A stretch of 56,274 nucleotides of DNA from Cytophagaceae bacterium (lineage in GTDB: Bacteria > Bacteroidota > Bacteroidia > Cytophagales > Flexibacteraceae): NCBI GenBank assembly GCA_027490155.1, contig JAIXYP010000056.1:1-56274 (forward strand), read 5' to 3'. The notes beneath the pieces are model-generated. The model was not told the origin of the DNA. It saw only the letters and a list, made by a program, of their open reading frames with translations, and did not search any database. This document shows positions 1 through 8,950 of this stretch, in pieces. The first letter of the stretch is position 1. Every line of letters begins with the position of its first letter. Made by a program: the position numbers and the translations under genes.

Positions 1-1
1 G

Positions 2-73
2 TTGTCCGACTAGGACTCGAACCTAGAAAAACAGAACCAAAAACTGTTGTGTTGCCAATTACACCATCGGACA
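2..73 (-). tRNA. tRNA-Gln (anticodon UUG)
   Basis: Read on the minus strand this folds as a complete cloverleaf. The 7-bp acceptor stem pairs TGTCCGA with TCGGACA, the D-stem GTGT pairs with ACAC, and the T-arm is CTAGG-TTCGAGT-CCTAG. The seven-base anticodon loop TTTTGGT places TTG at positions 34-36, which reads CAA glutamine codons. The closing pair of the anticodon stem is a T-T mismatch. The discriminator is A. Only one C of a possible CCA tail lies inside the window, so CCA encoding cannot be judged. A good Bacteroidota promoter lies about 75 bases upstream. Confidence 0.95.
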
Positions 74-146
74 ATTTGCCTACACTAACATGGAGATGTT
101 ACTTTCGGCGTCCGCTCTTTTGACAGTGATTGTCTGAAAGCGGATG

Positions 147-176
147 CAAATATAGTGAGCTTCGCACATAAGGCAA
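147..176 (-). promoter_or_regulatory. Bacteroidota-type promoter for tRNA-Gln
   Basis: On the minus strand TTG (176-174) is followed by exactly 19 bases and then TATATTTG (154-147). This is a full match to the known Bacteroidota sigma-A consensus TTG-N19-TAnnTTTG. Transcription would start near base 140, leaving a leader of about 65 bases before the tRNA. Confidence 0.8.
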
Positions 177-210
177 GATTGGCCAAAAAAAAATCTGAAA
201 ATTTTGCGGT

Positions 211-1464
211 CTAGCCCCTGATTTTCTCCGAAAGCTCCATCGCAGCCTCAATGGCCTTGTCCATGTTGTAGTATTCCCACTCGCCAAAGCGGCCAAGGTA
301 ATGCAGGCCGATAGCAGCGCTTTTGGTCTTGATGTCGGCTAGGCGGGCACGAGTGTCTTCGTCTTGTATGATGTAGCTGTTTGCTTCGTAGTTGTGGGCA
401 ATTGGGGTCAGGTTGCCTGGTAGCAATGCTAGCTGAGGGACGATGTCGTCATAGTTATGGGTGCCGCTAAACTCGACAACACAGGTACTACGCTGATGGC
501 CACGATTGTTGCTTGGTGCAAAGTTGCCAGTGTAGATTATGCGGTGGGCCTTCACCTTTGTTTCAGGAAGGTAGAGCCAGCTGAGGTCGGTTGGGTCGGT
601 TTCGCAGAAGATGTTGGTAGTGGCATTGCTGCGAAGGTTGGTAACACCTGCCAATGCTTCAGCCACAGTCGGTGCCCCAGTGATCTGGCCGCCTAGTTGG
701 CGAATGTCTCCGGTCCAGACGATCTCGTCAAATTGATCCACACCATTGACGAGCCACCCGTCGGCCTTGCGCTCAAGCGTATTGACGGAATAGTTGGTTT
801 CGATGTTTAGTCCTTCGGCCAGGCGATCAACAATGAATTGCGATCCGTTCTCTTTGGCGTAGTAGAAAGTGGCATGGACCATATCGCCTTCCTCCTCTTT
901 GCTGATGTTACTTAGCAGCATTTGTTTGAGGTTAGGCATCGGGAGTTTGCCATCCAGCCAAGCAAGGGGCACGGTGCTAAGATCCAGATTCCAGATCTTG
1001 CTATTATAAGGCTTGAAGTAGAGGTTATAAAGGGTCTCGCCAAAGTTGCCACGCAAGAAAGCCTCGAAGTGCGGGTAATCTTCTGGCTTTTTGGTGTTGC
1101 CTTGGTTGGCCAGCATATCGTCCAGAATGGCTGATACTGTTGCTTTGGGCAATTGCCATAGGAAGTTCTCGAGGGGGTATCCGATGAGCTTGTCATCCAT
1201 CAGGATGGCCGCTTTACGTTTAGCCTTCAGGAACTCGCTTTCCTGGTCAAACTGTCCCCAGAACCAGTCCAAGACAGCCTTGTTTTTACTATTGAAAACA
1301 TGCCCACCTACACGATGGAACAAACTATCGTGCTCACGGGTGCATTTGACCAATCCACCAGGGCGATCAGCGCGTTCTAACATCGTGACCTTCGCAAACT
1401 GACTGATCATCCGGGCTGCCGAAAGGCCCGAAATGCCAGCACCTACTACCGCAATATTCTTCAT
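211..1464 (-). CDS. FAD-dependent UDP-galactopyranose-mutase-like oxidoreductase
   Basis: This 417-residue protein starts with the dinucleotide-binding motif VVGAGISGLSAARM, followed by an ERADRPGG segment. That is the Rossmann fold of the amine oxidase / UDP-galactopyranose mutase superfamily. The segments GGHVFNSKNKAVLDWFW (near residue 55), GYPLENFLWQLP and YNSKIWNLD resemble the mutase family, so a role in nucleotide-sugar or surface-polysaccharide chemistry is likely. The exact substrate is not shown by the sequence, and a protoporphyrinogen-oxidase-like desaturase is the alternative. I chose the ATG at 1464 because the Rossmann strand begins there; an upstream non-ATG start would add 15 residues of no recognisable character. 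The helix-hairpin-helix gene lies just upstream on the same strand. Confidence 0.8.
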   Translation of the reverse strand: MKNIAVVGAGISGLSAARMISQFAKVTMLERADRPGGLVKCTREHDSLFHRVGGHVFNSKNKAVLDWFWGQFDQESEFLKAKRKAAILMDDKLIGYPLENFLWQLPKATVSAILDDMLANQGNTKKPEDYPHFEAFLRGNFGETLYNLYFKPYNSKIWNLDLSTVPLAWLDGKLPMPNLKQMLLSNISKEEEGDMVHATFYYAKENGSQFIVDRLAEGLNIETNYSVNTLERKADGWLVNGVDQFDEIVWTGDIRQLGGQITGAPTVAEALAGVTNLRSNATTNIFCETDPTDLSWLYLPETKVKAHRIIYTGNFAPSNNRGHQRSTCVVEFSGTHNYDDIVPQLALLPGNLTPIAHNYEANSYIIQDEDTRARLADIKTKSAAIGLHYLGRFGEWEYYNMDKAIEAAMELSEKIRG

Positions 1465-1521
1465 ACCGCAAAAGTACTGATCAAATCCTAGATTTTGAGG
1501 GCTTAACAAGCCAGGCTTTGG

Positions 1522-2403
1522 TCAATACTCAAGGCTGAGATAGGGGCGGAGGCGGTCAATATCCTTTGGTGTTAGGGCCTTTGCACGCAGGACCTCATCC
1601 CAAGATTTAAACGGCCCATATTGCGCTCGGTAGGCACATAATAGCTTGACTTGTTTGTAGTTTAGGTAGGGGTGTTGACGCAGTTGTGACTCGACCGCAC
1701 GGTTAAGGAAGAGACGGCTTGGCTGGCTGCCTTCGGGGATCAGCCCATATTGTTTGAGCGCCTGGACTTGCTCCGTTGATAGTCCCCAAATCTCTTGATA
1801 TTGCGCGGTATCCACAAACCCACCTAACCGTTGCCTATAGGCCAAGATGCGCTTGGCGGTGGCAATACCAATTGTTGGCCAAGTATTCAGGATGGTTGTA
1901 TCCGCCTCATTGATGTCACTAGGCAAGAGGGTAGGGCGTTGCGGATAGAGTGGTAATCTATTGGCGTAGCTGCGACGAGACAGGCTGTCTGGCAGGGTGT
2001 TGTAGGGCTGGATGCTTGCCAACAATACCGAGTCGATGCCATAAAGGCGACCTAAATGTTTTTTGATCCTGAAAACACCTTTATGACGTCGGTAGCTTAG
2101 CAGGCGGTGGGCCAGACGTGGGTCGAAACCGAGGTCCAACAAGCCAGCAGAGTCCTCAGTGTTTGGATCAAAAGGATGGAGGCGAAGCGGGTGGATGCTC
2201 TCCTGCTCGGTGGTATCAGGTTGCAAAAGGGCATTGAGGCTATCAATTTTGCCCCAATCTGCTTTGCCTGGCGTCGCTTGACGCGGTATAAATGTGGTTA
2301 ACAGGACCCAAATACCCCACGCAACCATACTAATCAACAGGAAATGCAGCACCCCTTTGCGCTCGCGGGCTGACATTCCGAGATAAGGGCGTGGCTGCTC
2401 CAT
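1522..2403 (-). CDS. Helix-hairpin-helix (ComEA-like) membrane-anchored protein
   Basis: A 293-residue protein with one N-terminal membrane helix (about residues 20-40, VLHFLLISMVAWGIWVLL). It is followed by a linker and then three or more helix-hairpin-helix units: the stretches around FDPRLAHRLLSYRRHKGVF, WPTIGIATAKRILAYRQRLG and HPYLNYKQVKLLCAYRAQYG. This pattern belongs to the ComEA / HhH_3 family found throughout Bacteroidota. Family members bind DNA non-specifically, sometimes in natural competence, but the role of the Bacteroidota form is not established. The ATG at 2403 is preferred over an upstream in-frame start because it gives the typical short cytoplasmic lead-in to the membrane helix. 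Confidence 0.85.
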   Translation of the reverse strand: MEQPRPYLGMSARERKGVLHFLLISMVAWGIWVLLTTFIPRQATPGKADWGKIDSLNALLQPDTTEQESIHPLRLHPFDPNTEDSAGLLDLGFDPRLAHRLLSYRRHKGVFRIKKHLGRLYGIDSVLLASIQPYNTLPDSLSRRSYANRLPLYPQRPTLLPSDINEADTTILNTWPTIGIATAKRILAYRQRLGGFVDTAQYQEIWGLSTEQVQALKQYGLIPEGSQPSRLFLNRAVESQLRQHPYLNYKQVKLLCAYRAQYGPFKSWDEVLRAKALTPKDIDRLRPYLSLEY

Positions 2404-2719
2404 TGTGCAGTGTGGGTTGGTTCGGGCTTTTGTTAAGGTCCAGATGCCAGACAAACATAGCAACCAAGGGTCAAAAAAGCAGGATTTCTAGCCTTAAGAT
2501 ATCCCTTCTATCTGGGATATGTGACTTGGTCCGAAAATGAAGAAATGGGCCAGATTGCGCTTGATTTTAATGAAATGTGAACAAAAGGCCCCATTTGTCA
2601 AGTTTTTGGGCCGTTAGGAAGGCAATCTGACCCGCTGATGTATGGTAATGTTGGATCCTTAATGTATCATTGCAGATACAGTGAAAAGTCATCAGTAACT
2701 AAAAACCAAATTCACACTA
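2404..2719. other. Intergenic region between divergent genes
   Basis: About 315 bases separate the minus-strand helix-hairpin-helix gene from the plus-strand pyrophosphatase gene. A 7-bp inverted repeat (ATATCCC at 2499-2505 and GGGATAT at 2514-2520) is present. TATCATTG at 2665-2672 resembles a Bacteroidota -7 element, but no TTG sits at the right distance. No coding sequence is apparent. Confidence 0.5.
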
Positions 2720-5446
2720 ATGGATAAGTTGTTATGGATTGCTCCGGCCCTAGGAGTGCTTTCCATCTTATATGTCTTCTGGCGATCGGCTTGGGTAACC
2801 AAACACGACATGGGCTCGGACAAAATGAAAGAGATTGCGGGATATATAGCCGATGGCGCGATGGCGTTTCTGAAGGCTGAGTATCGCGTTTTGGCCATAT
2901 TCGTCGCGGTGGCGAGCGTTGCCCTCTATGCCCTGTCGCTTACGAATCCGGATAGCCATCCGTTGATAGTGTTGGCTTTTGTTATAGGTGCGGCCTTTTC
3001 GGGTCTTGCTGGCTTTATCGGGATGCGCATTGCGACTGCCGCCAACGTACGGACCGCACAAGCTGCCCGCACTAGCCTATCTAAAGCACTGGACATCTCG
3101 TTTGCAGGTGGCTCGGTAATGGGTATGGGGGTCGTTGGCCTTGCGCTAATCGGTCTTGGAGGCTTGTTTATCCTATTCCTGAAGGTTTTCAACCCAGAGA
3201 TGGCCAATGACGGCTCCATGGTCAAGACCCTAGAAGTTCTAACTGGCTTTTCGCTCGGTGCCGAAAGTATTGCTTTGTTCGCCCGTGTGGGTGGAGGGAT
3301 CTATACCAAAGCTGCTGATGTAGGTGCTGATCTTGTCGGCAAAGTTGAAGCTGGTATCCCAGAAGATGATCCTAGGAACCCAGCCGTTATTGCCGATAAC
3401 GTCGGTGACAACGTCGGTGACGTTGCAGGTATGGGTGCTGACCTTTTTGGGTCTTTCGTTGCAACGATCCTTGCCACAATGGTCCTTGGTCATGAAATCA
3501 CGGTAAAGGGTTCGCCAAACGACATTTCGGCCATTGTGCTACCGTTGTTGATTGCAGCTGCTGGAGTAATCTTTAGTGTGATTGCGTTCTTCATGGTCCG
3601 TGTTAAAGAAGGTGGTGACCCACAAGCGGCCCTTAATGTGGGCAACTATGCTGCAGTTATCCTTACTGCTGGCGCCTCCTACTTTATCATTGACAAAGTG
3701 TTGCCTCAAACGTTCCAACTTGGTGGTATGGACTACCATCCGATCAATGTGTTCTATGCCGTCGTCGTAGGCCTCGTGGTCGGTACCCTAGTTTCATTGG
3801 TTACTGAGTATTACTGCTCTATGGGCAAACCACCTGTGCTGAGCATTATTCGTCAGTCTAGCACCGGCGCTGCAACCAACATCATCGCTGGTCTAGGTGT
3901 TGGTATGATGAGCACTGCTTTGCCAATCCTGATCTTGGCGGCTGGTATCGTAGTATCATACCAGATGGCTGGATTGTATGGTGTTGCCATTGCGGCAGCA
4001 GGCATGATGGCCACCACTGGTATGCAGCTCGCAATTGATGCCTTCGGTCCGATTGCGGATAACGCCGGTGGTATTGCCGAAATGAGTGGTTTGCCTAAAG
4101 AAGTTCGTGCCAATACAGACGTCCTGGATGCCGTAGGTAACACCACAGCAGCTATCGGAAAAGGTTTTGCGATTGCTTCTGCTGCGTTGACCTCGCTGGC
4201 ACTATTTGCCGCCTTCATGAAGATCACTGGCTTGACCGTTATCGACATCAGCGATGCTAAAGTGTTGGCTGGTTTGTTTGTTGGCGGGATGATCCCGTTT
4301 GTGTTTAGCTCCTTGGCGATGAATGCTGTCGGACGTGCTGCCATGAAAATGGTAGAGGAAGTTCGTCGTCAGTTCCGCGAAATCAAAGGCCTTAAAGAAG
4401 GTCACCCAGATGCCAAAGCCGATTATGGCAAGTGTATCGAGATCAGTACCCAAGCTGCTATCCGCGAAATGATCATGCCAGGTGCATTGGCCCTTTTGGT
4501 CCCTGTGGCTGTTGGTTTCTTGTTCGGCCCATCCGTTTTGGGTGGTGTGCTTGCAGGTGTTACTGTGGCTGGTGTCCTAATGGCTATCTTCCAGTCTAAC
4601 GCTGGTGGTGCTTGGGATAACGCTAAAAAATCATTTGAGAAGGGTGTCGAGATCAATGGTCAGATTTTCTACAAAGGATCTGATCCACACAAGGCGTCTG
4701 TCACTGGTGATACCGTGGGTGATCCATTTAAGGACACATCAGGTCCATCAATGAACATCCTGATCAAGCTGATGTCGATCGTGGCATTGGTTATCGGGCC
4801 TGCATTGCACCAACTATATCCACCAGATGCAGGTGGTATTGCTAAACAAGAAAATGCAGTTCAATCTGCTGCGCTTAACGGTACATCTATTGCCGTTGGT
4901 GAGGAGTCTCAGGGTGCAGAGATTAAAGGCCTTGCAGGATCTTGGGTACTAGACGAAAGCCACAGCTTTGTGGATTTTGGTATCCGCCATATCCTAAGCG
5001 ATGCCAAAGGTTCTTTCACCAAAGTAACTGGTACAGCCGATCTGAGCGACAACCTTGCTGACTGCAAACTCAATATCAGCATTGACGTCAACAGTATCAA
5101 CACCAGCAATGCTGACCGTGATGCTCACATAAAAGGACCTGACTTTTTCGATGCAGGTACCTATCCAACCATTACCCTAGTGGTTGATCGGTTCGAAGGC
5201 ACAACAGGGTCTTATGTCGCTTGTGGCAAACTAACCGCCAAACACAAAACCCTAGAAGTCCGTATCCCGATCACCTACCTTGGTCAACAAGAGATGGAGT
5301 TTGAGCCAGGTAAAATGACGAGTGTAGCTGCCTTCAAAGGTGTTTTCAAGATCAAACGTAGTGATTTTGGCATCGGTACCGCTGGCGGCATCGTTGGGGA
5401 TGATGTAAACATCACGTTCACGACTGAGCTAAACAAAGCCAAATAA
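2720..5446 (+). CDS. hppA: K+-dependent membrane pyrophosphatase fused to a C-terminal YceI domain
   Basis: Residues 1 to about 695 are a complete membrane-bound pyrophosphatase that couples PPi hydrolysis to cation pumping. The active-site region [20 protein letters not shown] (about 225-243) and the later [16 protein letters not shown] segment are intact. [10 protein letters not shown] carries Ala477 and Gly480, the pair typical of K+-dependent enzymes; K+-independent ones have Lys and Thr. The usual transmembrane-helix-6 glutamate is absent: the segment reads DLFGSFVAT, with Gly244 and Ala248 at the two positions where it normally lies. Known enzymes end near residue 700. This one continues through a linker of about 40 residues into a complete YceI-like lipocalin domain (about 736-905, beginning [20 protein letters not shown]). 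The C terminus of these pumps faces the periplasm, where YceI proteins normally act. The reading frame is continuous, and a strong terminator follows. Confidence 0.95.
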   Translation: MDKLLWIAPALGVLSILYVFWRSAWVTKHDMGSDKMKEIAGYIADGAMAFLKAEYRVLAIFVAVASVALYALSLTNPDSHPLIVLAFVIGAAFSGLAGFIGMRIATAANVRTAQAARTSLSKALDISFAGGSVMGMGVVGLALIGLGGLFILFLKVFNPEMANDGSMVKTLEVLTGFSLGAESIALFARVGGGIYTKAADVGADLVGKVEAGIPEDDPRNPAVIADNVGDNVGDVAGMGADLFGSFVATILATMVLGHEITVKGSPNDISAIVLPLLIAAAGVIFSVIAFFMVRVKEGGDPQAALNVGNYAAVILTAGASYFIIDKVLPQTFQLGGMDYHPINVFYAVVVGLVVGTLVSLVTEYYCSMGKPPVLSIIRQSSTGAATNIIAGLGVGMMSTALPILILAAGIVVSYQMAGLYGVAIAAAGMMATTGMQLAIDAFGPIADNAGGIAEMSGLPKEVRANTDVLDAVGNTTAAIGKGFAIASAALTSLALFAAFMKITGLTVIDISDAKVLAGLFVGGMIPFVFSSLAMNAVGRAAMKMVEEVRRQFREIKGLKEGHPDAKADYGKCIEISTQAAIREMIMPGALALLVPVAVGFLFGPSVLGGVLAGVTVAGVLMAIFQSNAGGAWDNAKKSFEKGVEINGQIFYKGSDPHKASVTGDTVGDPFKDTSGPSMNILIKLMSIVALVIGPALHQLYPPDAGGIAKQENAVQSAALNGTSIAVGEESQGAEIKGLAGSWVLDESHSFVDFGIRHILSDAKGSFTKVTGTADLSDNLADCKLNISIDVNSINTSNADRDAHIKGPDFFDAGTYPTITLVVDRFEGTTGSYVACGKLTAKHKTLEVRIPITYLGQQEMEFEPGKMTSVAAFKGVFKIKRSDFGIGTAGGIVGDDVNITFTTELNKAK

Positions 5447-5477
5447 GCCCTCAGCTAGATCGAAATTGACCTAATAA

Positions 5478-5518
5478 GCGCCTGATCGGACCTAGAGTCT
5501 GGTCAGGCGCTTTGTTTA
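5478..5518 (+). terminator. Rho-independent terminator after the pyrophosphatase gene
   Basis: GCGCCTGATCGGA and TCTGGTCAGGCGC form a stem whose outer 8 bp are perfect, with the loop CCTAGAG. The stem is followed directly by TTTGTTT. It lies 31 bases after the stop codon. Confidence 0.85.
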
Positions 5519-5655
5519 TGTCGTGTCCAAAAACGGCTCAAATAGCCAGCTTAAGCCCAAAATTCGAATCGGGGTATGATCATTGCAGAACCACCAACAT
5601 TCGGAGCCGCACTTGGTAGAAAACCACGTAAGCGGCACATCTCCACGATACATTA

Positions 5656-6093
5656 GTGTACAGGAAGTTATTGAAAGTAGCCAGCACCCTAGTTGTGCTG
5701 ACGTTGATAAGCCTAGGTGCTATGGCCCAGGTAACAAGTCCTTATCTAGATCAAGAATTCCGTCAGAAGTGGGAAGCCTTGGACAAAAGACTAAAGGTGC
5801 AGGATAGCCTAACGCTCGATATGCGCAAGCGCAGCAACGGGTTCCACCACCAGATCAAGGCATCGTTTGGGTGGTTTGGGCTGAGCACGGCAGCCAATAT
5901 CTTAGGCTGGGCAGCCACACGGATCTGGGTGGGGGATCAGGTAGCAACAGGTAATACCATCTCAACCATCTGCTATGGTGCTGGTATTGGCCTTGGTGTG
6001 GCTGGTGGTATTACGTTTGCAGTCTCACCTCGCTGGTTCAATCAGGACAAAAAACACCTGCCGCTGGATCGTTATCCACTATTAGATAGATAG
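5656..6093 (+). CDS. Small exported/membrane protein of unknown function
   Basis: A 145-residue protein that I do not recognise. Its N terminus is a good signal peptide or anchor (MYRKLLKVASTLVVLTLISL, then GAMAQ). A soluble helical stretch rich in K, R, Q and D follows, then two hydrophobic segments near residues 75-120 separated by a short polar loop, and a polar tail ending PLLDR. The ATG at 5656 gives the signal peptide directly. An overlapping reading frame from 5583 lacks any protein-like character and was discarded. The gene has its own upstream region after the pyrophosphatase terminator and ends convergently with the DUF3667 gene, overlapping it by 12 bases. Confidence 0.7.
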   Translation: MYRKLLKVASTLVVLTLISLGAMAQVTSPYLDQEFRQKWEALDKRLKVQDSLTLDMRKRSNGFHHQIKASFGWFGLSTAANILGWAATRIWVGDQVATGNTISTICYGAGIGLGVAGGITFAVSPRWFNQDKKHLPLDRYPLLDR

Positions 6094-7020
6094 TGGTCGT
6101 GCTATAGGTTCGTTCATAGTCCAGCCCAAAGGTAGGGTCCTGTAGTCAGAGCCTTGGAGACTTGTTGCCTTAGTTTTTGGGGTTGATTTTACCTCTTTGG
6201 GGGCTTTGTTTTTTCCTAGTTTGAGTTTGCCTTCCTTGACCATCACGATCATATAGATACCCATGATGACGATCATCAGGATAAAGAAGCCGATATAAGT
6301 CAGGATGATGGTAACAATACTCTGGAAGATACCTAAGGCAAGTGAACTTGGGCGGTAGAATGAAATAAAGGCATAAATGGAGTAGCCAAGAGATAGCGCT
6401 GCTGTGAAGCTAATCGTCCAGCCATTGGTGAGGCCAAAGACCGAAAAGATTAGCCAGAAGGGCATTACGAGCCAGTTCTGCATGCCATATACAAAACACA
6501 TGAAGATGAACTGCTCTGCCATATTGTACTTCCCTCGTTTGAAGATCAACCAGCCAAAAAAGGTAGAGAAAGGAACAAAAATCAGCATCCAGACCTGCAT
6601 GTAGTCCAGCATGTTGGTGTAGATGCCGTCACTAAACTTCTTAAGTTCTGGGTCTTGGGCTTCCCTAGACGTATTTGCGGCTCCATCGGACATGCCGGCC
6701 ATGAACTCAGTCATCATGCCAGTGTTGACCATTAAAAGGGTGATCAAGGACACGGCAATCAGCATGAACTTAACTGGGTCAGTATAGCGAGAGCGTTTAC
6801 CCTCTAGGTACTCACGTGTGACTTTGCCAGGGTTGATAAATAGCTCATAAATCGTATGTGGGATGCCATGGTCTAGGTCAAGGTAACGCTCGAAAAAGCG
6901 GGAAGTAAAGCTGTGCCATGTGATGCGTTTGGGCACGGGCTGCCCACACTCATAACAATAAGGACCTACGAGCATCGCATCGCAATTGGGGCAATAACTA
7001 CTAGTAGGATTCGGGATCAT
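6082..7020 (-). CDS. DUF3667 membrane protein with N-terminal zinc ribbon
   Basis: A 312-residue protein opening with a four-cysteine zinc-ribbon-like motif (YCPNC near residue 10, CYECGQ near residue 22). An amphipathic stretch follows (HSFTSRFFERYLDLDHGIPHT), then the conserved NPGKVTREYLEGKRSRYTDP block that defines DUF3667, and about five membrane helices. The family is widespread in Bacteroidota and its function is unknown. The ATG at 7020 is preferred; an in-frame TTG seven codons upstream is possible but adds only unconserved residues. The C-terminal 40 residues are polar and Lys-rich, so probably cytoplasmic. Confidence 0.85.
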   Translation of the reverse strand: MIPNPTSSYCPNCDAMLVGPYCYECGQPVPKRITWHSFTSRFFERYLDLDHGIPHTIYELFINPGKVTREYLEGKRSRYTDPVKFMLIAVSLITLLMVNTGMMTEFMAGMSDGAANTSREAQDPELKKFSDGIYTNMLDYMQVWMLIFVPFSTFFGWLIFKRGKYNMAEQFIFMCFVYGMQNWLVMPFWLIFSVFGLTNGWTISFTAALSLGYSIYAFISFYRPSSLALGIFQSIVTIILTYIGFFILMIVIMGIYMIVMVKEGKLKLGKNKAPKEVKSTPKTKATSLQGSDYRTLPLGWTMNEPIARPLSI

Positions 7021-7210
7021 GGACGTTGATGGGGCTACCAACTAGGATGGGACCTTGCTGGAATATCAGACTACTATCAAAGGGGACTTAGGACCAGTTT
7101 GAGCTGGAGCGTAGGGGCTAAAATAGTATCCATAAGCCCAGAATCCCAACCTTATCCCAGAAATCAACAGGGAGTAAGTAGAGAATGTCATCTCCGATGG
7201 CCGAAATAGA

Positions 7211-7960
7211 CTAATGCGCAAACCGAGCTAGGATACGGGCAACATCCTCTGGCGTATCAATGCCATGGCTATCATCGGTCGTGATGGCTGTCCTGATGCG
7301 GTAGCCATGTTCTAGCCAGCGGAGTTGCTCTAGGCTTTCGGCACGCTCGAGGACTCCTACAGGTAGCTGAGTGATAGCAGCAAGTAGGTCTGTCCGGTAG
7401 GCATAGATGCCTATATGTTTGTAGTACTGGTGGTGCTTGAGCCAGTCAGCTTGGTCTGGCACGTTGCGCAGCATCGGTATCGGCAGGCGGCTGAATAACA
7501 GGGCATGACCATCGACACCAAGGGCTACTTTGGCTGTTGTAGGCGCTACTAGATCAGCGTATTCTGTCAGGGGTTTGACCAAGGTGGCAAGTTCAGTCGT
7601 TGGGTCCTGGCAAAGGTTAGCTAGGCGGTCGATTGTGGTGGGGCAGATGAAAGGCTCATCCCCTTGAATGTTGATCACAAAGTCATAGTCCTTACCAAGA
7701 TTATGATAGGCCTCGTAACAACGATCGGTACCGCTGGGGTGCTCGGTGCTGGTCATCACGTATGGGATATCATGAGCCTTCAGATGCTCGGCAATGCGCT
7801 CATCGTCTGTGGCTACAATGACATCCGTGAGAAAGGTAGCAGCTTTGCACTGGGCATACACCCGCTGGATCATGGTTTGGCCAGCTAGGTCGATCAGGGG
7901 TTTGCCAGGAAAACGTGTGCTGGCATAGCGTGCCGGGATGATACCTAGGATGGTGGACAT
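7211..7960 (-). CDS. kdsB: 3-deoxy-manno-octulosonate cytidylyltransferase (CMP-Kdo synthetase)
   Basis: This cytoplasmic enzyme activates Kdo with CTP to give CMP-Kdo for the inner core of lipopolysaccharide. The 249-residue length is standard. The nucleotide-binding signature IIPARYASTRFPGKPL opens the protein, VIVATDDERIAEH follows near residue 50, the HPSGTDRCYEA motif near residue 75, and the metal-binding INIQGDEPF near residue 95. KHIGIYAYR near residue 170 and the terminal DTPEDV also fit. It is the last gene of a minus-strand run that also carries lptC, which fits a lipopolysaccharide theme. All expected residues are present. Confidence 0.97.
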   Translation of the reverse strand: MSTILGIIPARYASTRFPGKPLIDLAGQTMIQRVYAQCKAATFLTDVIVATDDERIAEHLKAHDIPYVMTSTEHPSGTDRCYEAYHNLGKDYDFVINIQGDEPFICPTTIDRLANLCQDPTTELATLVKPLTEYADLVAPTTAKVALGVDGHALLFSRLPIPMLRNVPDQADWLKHHQYYKHIGIYAYRTDLLAAITQLPVGVLERAESLEQLRWLEHGYRIRTAITTDDSHGIDTPEDVARILARFAH

Positions 7961-8018
7961 AGTTACAGCAGATTTTTAGCTATAGGTTTAATTCAAGGCT
8001 AAAGGAGCCCAAAGTGGA

Positions 8019-8294
8019 TTACTTGCTTCGTTTGGGGTTGGTTTTGGCCTTAGTTGTGCTTTTTGTTGATTGGCCTTGCCTAGTGCTTTTGCTGCCTTGC
8101 TGTTGGCTCTGGACAAAGGCATCAACCTTAGGGATGCCACGTTTGGAAACATCAAGTCGGAACAAGCCCACAAAAACAATGGCAAGCATAAAGAGCCAAT
8201 AGCTATTGACGAAGCCATGGTACCAACTTTGGTGCAGCCCGATGATCAGACAGCAGACAAAGAGGACAAGGTAGATGGTTTGTTTGAGACGCAT
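8019..8294 (-). CDS. Small two-helix membrane protein, function unknown
   Basis: A 91-residue protein with two membrane helices close together (about residues 5-20, TIYLVLFVCCLIIGL, and 32-46, YWLFMLAIVFVGLF). A strongly basic low-complexity tail follows, rich in Q, S, T and K and ending TKAKTNPKRSK. The ATG start is clear, and the gene fits neatly between lptC and kdsB on the same strand, 62 bases upstream of lptC's stop. I do not recognise the family. The helical hairpin followed by a basic tail suggests an inner-membrane protein with a cytoplasmic tail. Confidence 0.65.
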   Translation of the reverse strand: MRLKQTIYLVLFVCCLIIGLHQSWYHGFVNSYWLFMLAIVFVGLFRLDVSKRGIPKVDAFVQSQQQGSKSTRQGQSTKSTTKAKTNPKRSK

Positions 8295-8356
8295 GAGCGA
8301 TGATAAATTTGACTAGCTATCCTTAACCTGATAGAGCCCTGTTTTGTTAATTACAA

Positions 8357-8944
8357 TTACAGGATGTCTGACGAGGCCTTTGCATTTCCGTTAGGCTTCA
8401 GGATGCGGTACCAACTAAAGTCTTGTTTGGCCTCTAATCCCATGCCTGTCAGCAGCTCGGTAGGGGTGGTGATCCGGACGAATTTGTCGGTATAGATTTG
8501 TTTGGTGGCACGGTTCCACTTCAGCTCCTCGGTTTCCATTTTTTTCTGTTCCAGGACGTTGACGATCACAACTTCGCCAATACCCACGTAGATATCATTG
8601 AGGCGGTCATAACGGCCATATTTGCTATCCATGGTGCTGGTGAAGACTCCTTTTTCGTCATAAAAATCTAGGTGGAGGCCTTCGGGAAATTCGCGGTCAC
8701 CACTGTTGAATTCGTACTGCAAGGGGGTCTTGAGCACCACCCTCAGGATGGCCGAGTCGCTATATCGGGTCTCCACATTTTTCGCCGAAACGATGGGGCC
8801 GCTATAGGTCGTGACCTCGTTAGGGTCGATGACTTTGTTCTGGCAGCTGCTCAAGCCTGTGGATAATGCCATTGCCAACAGCAACGCTAGGCTAACCCAG
8901 ACGGGCCGGCTTTTCTGTGTGACGTAACTTATTGAGGTGGTCAT
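8357..8944 (-). CDS. lptC: LPS export periplasmic protein LptC (lipoprotein form)
   Basis: A 195-residue protein with an N-terminal hydrophobic segment ending in a lipobox (STGLSSC, Cys about 34), so it is probably lipid-anchored. The body matches Bacteroidota LptC: YSGPIVSAKNVETRYSDSA, then PEGLHLDFYDEKG, then the strand repeats around SKYGRYDRLNDIYVGIGEVV and LKWNRATKQIYTDKFVRITT. These form the beta-jellyroll that passes lipopolysaccharide from LptB2FG to LptA. It is 6 bases downstream of rlmI on the same strand, and kdsB follows, so lipopolysaccharide synthesis and export lie together. Confidence 0.88.
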   Translation of the reverse strand: MTTSISYVTQKSRPVWVSLALLLAMALSTGLSSCQNKVIDPNEVTTYSGPIVSAKNVETRYSDSAILRVVLKTPLQYEFNSGDREFPEGLHLDFYDEKGVFTSTMDSKYGRYDRLNDIYVGIGEVVIVNVLEQKKMETEELKWNRATKQIYTDKFVRITTPTELLTGMGLEAKQDFSWYRILKPNGNAKASSDIL

Positions 8945-8950
8945 TTTTGC

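Noticed and set aside
2768-4656. Several long antisense frames within the pyrophosphatase gene
   Set aside because: They mirror its codon bias and hydrophobic repeats. None has homology-like motifs, and the sense protein is complete and conserved.
5583-5807. A 74-codon frame overlapping the start of the small exported protein gene
   Set aside because: It has no signal peptide, domain or sensible composition, and lies across the better-supported frame that starts at 5656 with a clear signal sequence.
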